Assembly: GCA_910586435.1 (NCBI GenBank)
Contig: CAJUGT010000033.1
Location: 1-32,559, forward strand
DNA from: an uncultured Acetatifactor sp.
GTDB taxonomy: Bacteria; Bacillota; Clostridia; Lachnospirales; Lachnospiraceae
Direction: 5' to 3'
DNA length: 32,559 bases
Position 1 is the stretch's first letter. The number at the start of each line of letters is the position of its first letter. Positions 14,867-22,586 of the stretch are shown here, piece by piece. The translations under genes and the position numbers were made by a program. The notes under the pieces were generated by a model, which was not told the origin of the DNA, searched no databases, and saw nothing but the letters and a program-made list of their open reading frames with translations.

Positions 14867-16678
14867 ATGGGTGAGCAGCATAAAAGCTTACGGGAAAAGC
14901 GTGCTACATTTTTTCAAAGATTGGCCGCTAAGAAGGCCAACAGGGAAAAGGAATCCCAGGAGTTGTATGATATAAAAGAAGAGGCTGTCATACAGGAGCA
15001 GAATCCTGAAACGGAGGAAGGGCAAAATCAGGACAGGACCGCTTATAGGATTCGCTGTCCCAAATGTGGCAAGATGGTGGACAGGGACAGGGTGGTGAAG
15101 AGAAAGTATGTCTGTTATGAATGTAACGGTTATTTCCGGGTTAAGGTACATAACCGTATCCGCATGGTAGCAGATCCCCATACTTTTGAACCCTGGTTTA
15201 CAGAATTGCCCGTGCGCAATCCTCTGGCTTATGAGGGATATGAGGAGAAACTTGCGGAGGCAAGGGAGCGGACAGGGCTTGACGAAGCAGTTGCTGTGGG
15301 ACAATGCAGGGTATTCGGGGAAGAGATTGTGCTGGGCATCTGTGACTCTCGTTTTATGATGGCAAGCATGGGGCATACGGTGGGAGAGAAGATAACGGCG
15401 GCAGTGGAACGTGCCATTGAGAAGAAACTGCCTGTGTTCCTCTTCTGCTGTTCAGGCGGCGCCAGAATGCAGGAAGGAATTATTTCTTTAATGCAGATGG
15501 CCAAGACTTCCGGGGCGATTAAGAAATTGGGGGAAGCGGGGCTATTGTATTGTACCATCCTTACAGATCCCACCACGGGAGGCGTCACGGCCAGCTTTGC
15601 CATGCTCGGGGATGTGATTATGGCGGAGCCGGGGGCGCTGATAGGGTTTGCGGGTCCCAGGGTAATCAAACAGACAATAGGGCAGGAACTGCCGGAAGGA
15701 TTTCAGACAGCGGAATTCCTGGTTGAACATGGAATAATTGACGGAATTGTAAAGAGGGAGGCGTTGAAGAAGACAATTTATTTCCTCATCAAAGCCCATC
15801 AGCGCAAGGCCGGGGAATATGCGAACTTTACGCCGGGGAAAGATTTCCGCTTTGTGTTAAGTGAGATTCTGAAGGAACAGGCATGGCTGGTACATCCCAA
15901 GAATGCCTGGGAAAAAGTAAAGGCGGTCCGCAGGGTCGAGAGGGCTTCGGCACTGGACTACATGGGACATATTTTTGACTATTTTGTGGAAGCCCATGGA
16001 GACAGAGGTTTTCGGGATGATCCGGCCATAATCGGAGGCATAGGATTTCTTGACGGTCAGCCTGTGACGGTGATTGCGGAACATAAGGGGAAGGATATCA
16101 GGGAATGCCAGGAGAGAAATTATGGAATGCCCATGCCGGAGGGATATCGCAAAGCTTTGCGTCTGATGAAACAGGCGGAGAAATTCAACCGTCCCATTAT
16201 AAGCTTTATTAATACCGCAGGGGCTTTCTGCGGGATTGAGGCGGAGGAACGGGGACAGGGAGAGGCCATTGCGCGCAATCTCATGGAAATGTCTGCGCTG
16301 AAAGTTCCCGTACTGTGCATTTTTATCGGAGAAGGGGGCAGCGGCGGAGCACTGGCAACAGCGGTGGGAAATGAGGTATGGATGCTGGAGAACGCTACTT
16401 ATTCCATTCTGTCTCCGGAAGGCTTTGCGTCCATTTTGTGGAAAGATTCTTCCCGGGCCAAGGAAGCCAGTGAAGTAATGCATATTACGGCACAGGATTT
16501 GTATAAGCTCCATGTAATTGAGAAGATTATTCCGGAGTTTGGCGGTGCGGATGACACTACGGCGGAAGCAATCGGCGGATATCTGAAAGAACAGATAAAA
16601 GAGTTTTTGAAACGTTACCATGGGAAAGACGGGGCGGAAATTGCGGAGCAGAGATATGAGCGGTTCCGTACTTTCTAA
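14867..16678 (+). CDS. accDA: Fused acetyl-CoA carboxylase carboxyltransferase, beta plus alpha
   Basis: The 603-residue protein joins AccD and AccA, usually two chains. After a charged N-terminal 58 residues, a zinc ribbon has Cys64, Cys67, Cys83 and Cys86 (CPKCG...CYECN). The AccD crotonase-like domain follows, with CSGGARMQEG near 195-204 and TDPTTGGVTASFAMLGD. AccA begins near 360 (ASALDYMGHIFDYFVEAHGD) and has NTAGAFCGIEAEERGQGEAI and GEGGSGGALA. Together they move the carboxyl group from biotin to acetyl-CoA, giving malonyl-CoA. It needs biotin carrier (AccB) and biotin carboxylase (AccC), neither of which is in this cluster. AGGAGG (14853-14858) supports ATG 14867; an upstream ATG at 14860 is out of frame and closes at once. 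Confidence 0.94.
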   Translation: MGEQHKSLREKRATFFQRLAAKKANREKESQELYDIKEEAVIQEQNPETEEGQNQDRTAYRIRCPKCGKMVDRDRVVKRKYVCYECNGYFRVKVHNRIRMVADPHTFEPWFTELPVRNPLAYEGYEEKLAEARERTGLDEAVAVGQCRVFGEEIVLGICDSRFMMASMGHTVGEKITAAVERAIEKKLPVFLFCCSGGARMQEGIISLMQMAKTSGAIKKLGEAGLLYCTILTDPTTGGVTASFAMLGDVIMAEPGALIGFAGPRVIKQTIGQELPEGFQTAEFLVEHGIIDGIVKREALKKTIYFLIKAHQRKAGEYANFTPGKDFRFVLSEILKEQAWLVHPKNAWEKVKAVRRVERASALDYMGHIFDYFVEAHGDRGFRDDPAIIGGIGFLDGQPVTVIAEHKGKDIRECQERNYGMPMPEGYRKALRLMKQAEKFNRPIISFINTAGAFCGIEAEERGQGEAIARNLMEMSALKVPVLCIFIGEGGSGGALATAVGNEVWMLENATYSILSPEGFASILWKDSSRAKEASEVMHITAQDLYKLHVIEKIIPEFGGADDTTAEAIGGYLKEQIKEFLKRYHGKDGAEIAEQRYERFRTF

Positions 16679-16741
16679 GCCATATGGGCGGCCGTACTTG
16701 CGGCGGTTCTTGGAATTCATATAAAGGATGGGGACTACAAA

Positions 16742-17707
16742 ATGTCAATCAGAATAGTCGGTATCGGAAGCGCGCTTCCGGAGAAAAAAATGACAAATAA
16801 TGAAATTGCGGAAATGGTGGAAACATCGGATGAGTGGATCAGGGAACGCACCGGTATCGTTAGCAGGCATGTTTCCACCGGTGAGACCGTGGCATCCCTT
16901 GCGGCGGATGCCTGTCTGCGGGCATTGGAACAGGCGGGAAAGAGGGCAGAGGATGTGGAGCTTATTCTGGTGGCGACCTGTTCTCCGGAGGAGGCGCTGC
17001 CCTGCGGGGCCTGTCAGGTACAGGAAAAAATCGGGGCATCCAAAGCCGTTGCCTTTGATATAAACGCAGCCTGCGCAGGCTTTCTTTTTGCGTTACATAC
17101 CGCATGGGCCTATGTGGAGGCGGGAATTTATGAAAATGCGCTCATTGCCGGAAGCGAGGTGCTGTCTAAACTTGTGGACTGGAGTGACAGGGGAACCTGT
17201 ATTCTCTTCGGAGATGGCGCCGGGGCAGTGCTGGTGGAAAAATGTGATACGGGCGGTCTTATGAGTTTTACCCAGCATTCTGACGGGCGCAAGGGATTTG
17301 TGCTTTCCTGTGGAAACAGGCAGCTTTCCAATCCATTTGTCCGGCCCATGCATGAAGAAAAATATGTACAGATGGATGGACGGGAGGTATTTTCATTTGC
17401 GGTGAAACAGATACCGCTGACCATAGAAGAGGCATTGAAAAAGGCAAATCTTACACCTGAAAATGTGGATTTGTTTGTATTGCACCAGGCCAATAAGCGT
17501 ATTATCGAGGGGATTGCCAAAAGGCTTGGGGTGGATATTTCCCGCTTTCCCATGAATTTGGAGCGGGTGGGCAATACCTCTTCCGCCGCAATCCCTGTTT
17601 TGCTGGATGAACTGCACCGCAAAGGAATCATCAGGCGGGGGCAGACCATAGTATTATCGGGATTTGGCGCAGGACTCAGCTGCGGCGCCTGCGTCATAGA
17701 ATGGTGA
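16742..17707 (+). CDS. fabH: 3-oxoacyl-ACP synthase III
   Basis: The 321-residue enzyme starts fatty-acid synthesis by joining acetyl-CoA or a branched starter to malonyl-ACP. Its Cys111 (INAACAGF), His248 (LHQANKRI) and Asn278 (GNTSSAA) form the KAS-III triad. The N-terminus IRIVGIGSALPEKKMTN and the end LSGFGAGLSCGACVIEW are typical. It is the last structural gene of the cluster, 63 bp after accDA. In most clostridial fab operons fabH is the first gene, so the order here is different. An AAGGATGGGG stretch serves as ribosome site. Confidence 0.96.
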   Translation: MSIRIVGIGSALPEKKMTNNEIAEMVETSDEWIRERTGIVSRHVSTGETVASLAADACLRALEQAGKRAEDVELILVATCSPEEALPCGACQVQEKIGASKAVAFDINAACAGFLFALHTAWAYVEAGIYENALIAGSEVLSKLVDWSDRGTCILFGDGAGAVLVEKCDTGGLMSFTQHSDGRKGFVLSCGNRQLSNPFVRPMHEEKYVQMDGREVFSFAVKQIPLTIEEALKKANLTPENVDLFVLHQANKRIIEGIAKRLGVDISRFPMNLERVGNTSSAAIPVLLDELHRKGIIRRGQTIVLSGFGAGLSCGACVIEW

Positions 17708-17712
17708 AGATG

Positions 17713-17748
17713 GCGAAAGGGACGGCGGCCGGCCGCCTGTATTTTCGC
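17713..17748 (+). terminator. GC-rich hairpin after fabH
   Basis: GCGAAA (17713-17718) pairs with TTTCGC (17743-17748), and GGCGG-CCGG-CCGCC lies inside. There is no T-tract, so it may be an attenuator or mRNA-end structure and let some transcription pass into the MarR gene. Confidence 0.45.
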
Positions 17749-17792
17749 AAGTGTTAGTAAAAAACAAAAAGGGTATGCCAAACCAATGGGGC

Positions 17793-17825
17793 TTGACTTT
17801 TTGTATATATTTGATAAATTATAAT
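17793..17825 (+). promoter_or_regulatory. Probable promoter of the FabT-like gene
   Basis: TTGACT (17793-17798) is followed after 16 bp by TAAATT (17815-17820); a perfect TATAAT at 17820-17825 lies 21 bp away, too far for this -35. An ATTTGATAAAT stretch (17810-17820) resembles half of the FabT palindrome and could allow weak autoregulation. Box choice is uncertain. Confidence 0.5.
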
Positions 17826-17853
17826 AGATAAGAGGGAGGAAATCGGTAACGCA

Positions 17854-18315
17854 ATGTCACAGAGCACAAAACGGTCCATAAATGAATTGTTGGTGAATCT
17901 CTTTAACCATGTGATGGATGTGGAGGCAAAGGCAGTCATTACAGGAGACTTCAGCGATATTACCAACAATGATATGCACATAATAGAGGCTATAGGGGTG
18001 GGGGAACCCAGGAATATGTCTCTGATTGCCCGAAAACTTTCCGTTACCGTCAGCACTTTGACCATCAATATGAACGGCCTGGAGAAAAAGGGCTATATCA
18101 GAAGGGAGCGCAGCCAGGAGGACAAGCGGGTTGTGCATGTCATTCTTACCCCAAAGGGCAGGAAGGCATTCTATCACCACAGAGATTTTCATAAGAAGAT
18201 GATCAGGGCGATTGTAAAAGATTTGAAAAGCGATGAAATGGAAATACTATACAAATGCCTTGTCAACCTGAATTCTTTTCTGGAAACAGGAGAGGACACG
18301 GGACTCGGGGAATGA
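17854..18315 (+). CDS. fabT: MarR-family regulator, probable FabT
   Basis: This 153-residue winged-helix protein has the MarR recognition helix region NMSLIARKLSVTVSTLTINMNGLEKKGYIRRERSQEDKRVVHVILTPKG (about 52-105), including the DKR wing motif. FabT represses fatty-acid genes and usually uses acyl-ACP as co-repressor. The assignment rests on its place directly after fabH and on the two TTTGA-N3-TCAAA boxes before acpP. In streptococci fabT is near the start of the cluster; here it follows it. AGGGAGG stands 13 nt before the ATG, a long gap, but no closer start codon is in frame. It is followed by cardiolipin synthase, so it may link fatty-acid supply and phospholipid synthesis. Another MarR function is not excluded. 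Confidence 0.8.
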   Translation: MSQSTKRSINELLVNLFNHVMDVEAKAVITGDFSDITNNDMHIIEAIGVGEPRNMSLIARKLSVTVSTLTINMNGLEKKGYIRRERSQEDKRVVHVILTPKGRKAFYHHRDFHKKMIRAIVKDLKSDEMEILYKCLVNLNSFLETGEDTGLGE

Positions 18316-18367
18316 GCTGACAATATTCCCGGGGGGAGGATTAAGAGGACAGGCCGGAAGGTGAGGG

Positions 18368-19933
18368 ATGTTTATGAGTACAAGTGAGAAAGAAAGCGGG
18401 AAATTCGGAAGGATTAAAACGGCCGTCTATGGCAGAACAATTATGATTCTTCTGGGATTTCTCGCGCAGCTTATCCTGCTGATGGTTGGGTATTCCTGGC
18501 TGAGCAGTTACAGCTTTTGGTTCTATGCCTTTTTCCTGGCGATCAGTGTGGTGGTACTCTTATATATGTATAACGCAGGAGGAAATCCGGATCTGAGGCT
18601 TTCCTGGATGCTGCCCATTGCCTTTTTTCCCGTATTCGGTTCTATCTTCTATCTTACCATTGTGTCCCAGCCCGGTACAAAAGTGATGTATGAAAAGCTG
18701 AGGCGTCTGTCGGAACATACAAAAGAGTATGTGCGTCCCAGAAAGGAGAACAGAGACAAACTTCGGGAGGAGAACCCACATATGGGACAACTGGCCCGTT
18801 ATCTGGAACAGTGTGATAACAGTCCGGTGTATACCTCTACCAGTATGAAATACTATTCTCTTGGTGACAGTCAGTTTGTGGATATGGTGGAGGAACTGAA
18901 GAAAGCGGAACATTATATTTTTATGGAGTTTTTTATTGTCCATGAGGGGCGGATGCTGGATACTATTTTGGGCATTTTGAAGGAGAAGGCAAAGCAGGGA
19001 GTGGAAGTGCGGTTTATGTATGACGGCACCAATGTCTTGTGGAATCTGCCCAATTATTTTCCGAAATTGCTGGAAAAGGAGGGCATCCAGTGTAAAATGT
19101 TCGCGCCCATCAGACCTGTTTTCTCTCCCCATTACAATAACCGTGATCACCGTAAGATTCTTGTGATAGACGGCAAGGTGGCTTTCACCGGGGGAATTAA
19201 CCTTGCGGACGAATATATTAACGAAAAAGAGAGATTTGGCCACTGGAAGGATGTGGGGGCCATGATCAAAGGGGAGGCAGTGGAGCGATTTACTTATATG
19301 TTTCTGGAGATGTGGGATGAATCCCAGGAGGAGCCGGAACAGTATGAGAAGTATATGTTTCCGAAAGACGCTGCTGTTTCCGATGATGGCTATCTGATTC
19401 CCTATAGTGTATCACCTCTGGGGCCGGAGCGTGTGGGAGAAAGGATATACCTGGATATTATCAATACGGCCCATACGTATGTGCATATTATGACACCATA
19501 TCTGATATTGGATTATCAGATGATTATGACATTGACTTATGCGGCAAAAAGGGGGGTGGAAGTGATTATCATTATGCCCCATGTGCCTGATAAAAAGTAT
19601 GCCTTTGTGCTGGCAAAGACTTATTATAATCAGTTGTTGGAAGCGGGAGTGAGAATCTGTGAATATGTGCCGGGATTTGTTCATGCCAAGGTATTTGTGT
19701 CGGATGATGTGAAGGCGGTGGTGGGAACGGTGAATTTGGATTATCGCAGCCTGTACCATCATTTTGAATGTGGGTTGGTCATGTACCGCAATTCCCAGGT
19801 GGCGGTGATTGAGCAGGATATACAGGATACATTGGAAAAGTGTATGGAGATGAAGGTGGAGGATTATAAGAAGCTGAAGCTTACCGACAGGATGCTTGGC
19901 AGGATTATGCGATTTGTGGCGCCGCTTATGTAA
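18368..19933 (+). CDS. cls: Cardiolipin synthase (phospholipase D type)
   Basis: The 521-residue protein has two or three N-terminal membrane helices (about 24-45, 48-68 and 80-100) and two HKD motifs: His261-Lys263-Asp268 (HRKILVID) and His439-Lys441-Asp446 (HAKVFVSD). These make and resolve a phospho-His intermediate to join two phosphatidylglycerols into cardiolipin at the membrane. Length and layout agree with bacterial ClsA/Cls. The ATG at 18368 follows GAAGGTGAGGG; an ATG three codons in (18374) is also possible. The gap from fabT is only 52 bp, so the two are probably co-transcribed. A terminator follows. Confidence 0.93.
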   Translation: MFMSTSEKESGKFGRIKTAVYGRTIMILLGFLAQLILLMVGYSWLSSYSFWFYAFFLAISVVVLLYMYNAGGNPDLRLSWMLPIAFFPVFGSIFYLTIVSQPGTKVMYEKLRRLSEHTKEYVRPRKENRDKLREENPHMGQLARYLEQCDNSPVYTSTSMKYYSLGDSQFVDMVEELKKAEHYIFMEFFIVHEGRMLDTILGILKEKAKQGVEVRFMYDGTNVLWNLPNYFPKLLEKEGIQCKMFAPIRPVFSPHYNNRDHRKILVIDGKVAFTGGINLADEYINEKERFGHWKDVGAMIKGEAVERFTYMFLEMWDESQEEPEQYEKYMFPKDAAVSDDGYLIPYSVSPLGPERVGERIYLDIINTAHTYVHIMTPYLILDYQMIMTLTYAAKRGVEVIIIMPHVPDKKYAFVLAKTYYNQLLEAGVRICEYVPGFVHAKVFVSDDVKAVVGTVNLDYRSLYHHFECGLVMYRNSQVAVIEQDIQDTLEKCMEMKVEDYKKLKLTDRMLGRIMRFVAPLM

Positions 19934-19983
19934 AGGGCGGAAGTCTTCAGGATAGATTTTATAACTGTTCAATATCAACAAAG

Positions 19984-20008
19984 AAAATCCCTTTTGGGGA
20001 TTTTTTTT
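19984..20008 (+). terminator. Rho-independent terminator after cls
   Basis: AAAATCCC pairs with GGGATTTT around a 5-nt loop and runs into eight T residues. It lies 50 bp after the cls stop and should end the fabT-cls transcript. Confidence 0.9.
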
Positions 20009-20037
20009 GATTTCGCCCAGGGCAGCGTAAAATCAGG

Positions 20038-20065
20038 TGAAACTTTTTCTGACAGATGCCGTTTA
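20038..20065 (+). promoter_or_regulatory. ECF-type autoregulatory promoter
   Basis: TGAAAC (20038-20043), followed by a T-run, and CGTTTA (20060-20065) are 16 bp apart. This matches the TGAAAC-N16-CGT form used by SigW-like ECF sigma factors. It stands just before an ECF sigma gene, so autoregulation is likely. Transcription would start near 20072, about 43 nt before the TTG start codon. Confidence 0.7.
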
Positions 20066-20114
20066 TTATTTTAGAATACTTAAGTGTTGTTGCTGTCAGG
20101 AAGGAGGAGGGATA

Positions 20115-20675
20115 TTGAAAGATACGGAAATATTAGATTTGTACTGGGCCAGAGAGGAACGGGCTATTTCCGAGACAGAGAAAGCCTATGGCAATTATTG
20201 TTACAGTATCGCTTGGCATATTCTATATTCAAAAGAAGACTCGGACGAATGCGTGAATGATACATGGCTGAGAGCATGGAACGTAATACCGCCCAAAAGG
20301 CCGGAGCGGCTGAAGCTGTTCCTTGGGACAATCACTCGAAATTTGTCTTTGGATAGATGGAAGGGGAAACGTACAATGAAACGTGGAAGTGGTGAGATAT
20401 TTTTGACATTGGATGAGCTGGCGGAATGTGTGCCGGATGCGCACAATACGGAAGCGGTGGTGGAAGCGGCGGAATTGGAACGTTTACTGAATCGTTTCCT
20501 TCATTCGCTGCCGGAGAGGGAGTGCAATGTATTTTTGCGCCGCTATTGGTATGTGGAGGAATACGGAGAAATCGCAAAGAGGTATGGAATGAAATTAAAT
20601 ACAGTGAAGACATCACTGTTTCGCACGAGGGCAAGGCTGCGTAAATATCTGGAAAAGGAAGGTGTGGTTTTATGA
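20115..20675 (+). CDS. ECF-family RNA polymerase sigma factor
   Basis: From a TTG start the protein has 186 residues. Region 2 (YGNYCYSIAWHILYSKEDSDECVNDTWLRAW) recognises the -10, and region 4 (LPERECNVFLRRYWYVEEYGEIAKRYGMKLNTVKTSLFRTRARLRKYL) the -35. The frame is open back to a GTG at 20037, but that start lies before the promoter and has no ribosome site. AAGGAGG at 20101-20107 is 7 nt before TTG 20115. Its stop overlaps the next gene (ATGA), the usual layout of a sigma with its anti-sigma. Target genes other than its own promoter are unknown. Confidence 0.9.
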   Translation: MKDTEILDLYWAREERAISETEKAYGNYCYSIAWHILYSKEDSDECVNDTWLRAWNVIPPKRPERLKLFLGTITRNLSLDRWKGKRTMKRGSGEIFLTLDELAECVPDAHNTEAVVEAAELERLLNRFLHSLPERECNVFLRRYWYVEEYGEIAKRYGMKLNTVKTSLFRTRARLRKYLEKEGVVL

Positions 20676-21748
20676 ATATCAATGAGGAGCGGAAAGTGCA
20701 GGAGCAGGCGCTGAGGATTTTGGAGGCCATGTCCGGTGTGGATGAGGGGCTGCTGGAACGGAGCAATGCCACAACCAGAAGAAGGACGCCTGTGTGGCAG
20801 TATGGAGGGACGTGGGCTGCGGTTGTTTGCGCTGTAATGCTGGGCGCCCTGGTATGGAAGCAAAATCTCCTGCGGGGAAATATGAGCGGTGGCATGTTCA
20901 ATGGGGCTTCAGGCAGCGATGGGGATGAATCCTGCCAGATGTCAATTGCGGAAGCAAATCCCAAAGATTGTGGAGATAACATCAATTCTATACAGGCGGA
21001 TGGGGTGTTACCTTCTGAATATTCGGGAAGCCAGGAAGGCGCATCGCCCTCTGTACCCACAGGAGGAGAGGGAAGCCAGAATGGAGTATCCCCGTCTGTA
21101 TCCCCGGGAGGAGAGGGAAGCCAGAATGGAGTATCCCCGTCTGTATCCCCGGGAGGAGAGGGAGGCCAGAATGGAGTATCGCCCTCCGTATCCTCGGGAG
21201 CCGCAGGAAATCAGGATAAAGCTGGGGGGCAGTTTACAGAGGAATTCTGTGGAGATTCCATGGGCAAAGTGGAGCAGCTTACGGAGGAAGAAGCCCGTGC
21301 CATGGAAATTCTGGGAGAATATATTCCCAATAAGATTCCGAAAGGATATGATTTTGAATCTGCCAGTTGGAGTGAGGACGAAGGAGCATTGTCAATTGGA
21401 TGGAGCCAGGGGCTTGACGATATACGGTTGTCTGTGAAGCAGGTGAAGAGCTGTGACATTGTGGATGTCAACAGGACGGAGCTGTACGATGTGGGACTAT
21501 ATGACGTACCCTATGGGGAATCGGTTCCGAAGGAATATTTGGAGATATTTAACGACCCTGTGTTTGCCTGGGAAGATATGGGGCTGGAAGTCATTCAGCG
21601 CCGTATGCGGTCTTATGAAGACAGCGGTGATACGGGTACCCCTCGGGGGAATTTCGGAATTCTGTTCCCCGATGGTGTTCTGTTGAAGTTTCGTGGCGAT
21701 GGTACAGCGGGACAGATCTGGGATATGTTTCAATCATTGGGGCTGTGA
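20672..21748 (+). CDS. Single-pass membrane protein, putative anti-sigma factor
   Basis: The 358-residue protein has a short cytoplasmic N-terminus (1-45) with a possible sigma-binding helix (EERKVQEQALRILEAM), one membrane helix at about 48-66 (AAVVCAVMLGALVW), and a long outer part. Residues 119-178 are a low-complexity linker made of four 15-residue repeats (GSQNGVSPSVSPGGE). The last 150 residues form an acidic globular domain that I do not recognise. No zinc HxxxCxxC motif of ZAS anti-sigmas is present. It overlaps the sigma gene by 4 bp, which is the main reason for the anti-sigma proposal. It could instead be an envelope-stress sensor or co-regulator. A terminator overlaps its stop codon. 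Confidence 0.7.
   Translation: MNINEERKVQEQALRILEAMSGVDEGLLERSNATTRRRTPVWQYGGTWAAVVCAVMLGALVWKQNLLRGNMSGGMFNGASGSDGDESCQMSIAEANPKDCGDNINSIQADGVLPSEYSGSQEGASPSVPTGGEGSQNGVSPSVSPGGEGSQNGVSPSVSPGGEGGQNGVSPSVSSGAAGNQDKAGGQFTEEFCGDSMGKVEQLTEEEARAMEILGEYIPNKIPKGYDFESASWSEDEGALSIGWSQGLDDIRLSVKQVKSCDIVDVNRTELYDVGLYDVPYGESVPKEYLEIFNDPVFAWEDMGLEVIQRRMRSYEDSGDTGTPRGNFGILFPDGVLLKFRGDGTAGQIWDMFQSLGL
21026..21205 (+). repeat. Four tandem 45-bp in-frame repeats
   Basis: Units begin at 21026, 21071, 21116 and 21161. Units 2 and 3 look identical or nearly so, whereas units 1 and 4 have diverged. Each codes a 15-residue Gly/Ser/Pro linker. In-frame unit length means that copy-number change would alter linker length without breaking the frame. 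Confidence 0.93.
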
Positions 21749-21766
21749 TATGCAGCCCCTTTCTTT
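21739..21766 (+). terminator. Terminator overlapping the anti-sigma stop codon
   Basis: GGGGCTG (21739-21745) pairs with CAGCCCC (21753-21759) across the stop codon, and TTTTCTTT follows. It lies 15 bp before the end of the convergent toxin-like gene. Confidence 0.75.
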
Positions 21767-21781
21767 GAATGTTGTGTGGTT

Positions 21782-22408
21782 CTAACGCAAAGAGGTACCA
21801 GGAGGAAGACTATCAGCATAGCCTTCGGTGCCGTCCAATATGGCTTGGTTGAACCAGCCGCAATTATTTTCAAAAATTGTCCAGATACCTTTATTGTATA
21901 TGGCAATTGTCCTGTACTCCTTTGTATTATCAAGGACCTTTACAAAACTGCACATTGGTAAAATTTTCTTTAAATTGGACAGAGAAGACTGATATCTTTT
22001 TCTTATCACATCTTCTTCGACGCCATGCCCTCCTTTTTTAACTCTGCATTGCACTCTTTGTATGGCTAAATCCGCGCTTTCAAGCCCCACGTAATATAAT
22101 TTAATTTTGTATCCCTGTGAAATGGCTTTTTTCACAAAACCAAAATTTCCCGACAAGGTAGTTTCCTGATGAAAGGAAACGCCTTCCGTTATGTACCGAT
22201 TTATTCTGTCCACAGCTTCTCTCATTGCGTTAAACTGTTGCGTGTTATCCCGCCAATCTCCGCCGGCAGCTGCTAATATCTCATCAGAATTAATCCTTTT
22301 ATCACTTGCGGGATACCCGCAAACTCTGTATAAAGTGGTCTTTCCAGCCCCATTCACCCCGGCGTAAAGTGTGTATGTTTTTTCCGCTATTTCTATAAAA
22401 TCACTCAT
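21782..22408 (-). CDS. Zeta-toxin-like P-loop kinase
   Basis: The 208-residue protein has a Walker A loop at 17-25 (GVNGAGKTT), then RINSDEI, a segment with SFHQETTLSG, YYVGLES, and KGGHGVEEDVIRKRYQSSLSNL. This order is that of zeta-toxin-type kinases. In characterised members such as PezT and zeta they phosphorylate UDP-N-acetylglucosamine and block wall synthesis. Many relatives are unproven, so toxicity here is an inference. It is the last gene of a four-gene minus-strand operon and overlaps the upstream small gene by 8 bp; AGAGGT stands before its ATG. The tight coupling to a small acidic protein suggests a toxin-antitoxin pair; the link to a two-component system is unusual. Confidence 0.75.
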   Translation of the reverse strand: MSDFIEIAEKTYTLYAGVNGAGKTTLYRVCGYPASDKRINSDEILAAAGGDWRDNTQQFNAMREAVDRINRYITEGVSFHQETTLSGNFGFVKKAISQGYKIKLYYVGLESADLAIQRVQCRVKKGGHGVEEDVIRKRYQSSLSNLKKILPMCSFVKVLDNTKEYRTIAIYNKGIWTIFENNCGWFNQAILDGTEGYADSLPPGTSLR

Positions 22409-22586
22409 TTATAACCTCTTTCTGTTTTTGCTGAAGAAAAAAGTCGCTGACGATATGATAAAAATTAAGTTCTTCTTCATCTTCTATCTCAATTTCATCA
22501 TGAACAGGCATTTCCCTGGGGTCAAAAGTTTCTTTGCACATGAGATATGCTTTGTGCATCTTCTGTCTGGCATCTTCGAGTTTCAC
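22401..22586 (-). CDS. Small acidic protein, candidate antitoxin
   Basis: A 61-residue, strongly acidic protein (HDEIEIEDEEELNFYH in the middle) with predicted helices at both ends. It starts at a GTG that overlaps the response regulator stop (GTGA), has AAAGGAG 8 nt upstream, and overlaps the zeta-toxin-like gene by 8 bp. I do not recognise the family. Position and size fit an antitoxin that binds and neutralises the P-loop protein, but it has no obvious DNA-binding domain, so regulation may instead come through the KdpDE-like pair. Confidence 0.65.
   Translation of the reverse strand: MKLEDARQKMHKAYLMCKETFDPREMPVHDEIEIEDEEELNFYHIVSDFFLQQKQKEVINE

Noticed and set aside
17803..17825. Complete FabT box in the fabT promoter
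   Set aside because: Only one half (ATTTGA) is present; the TCAAA half is absent.
20037..20114. GTG start of the sigma factor
   Set aside because: It precedes the transcription start of the ECF promoter and would add a Cys4 leader unlike sigma factors; TTG 20115 has AAGGAGG.
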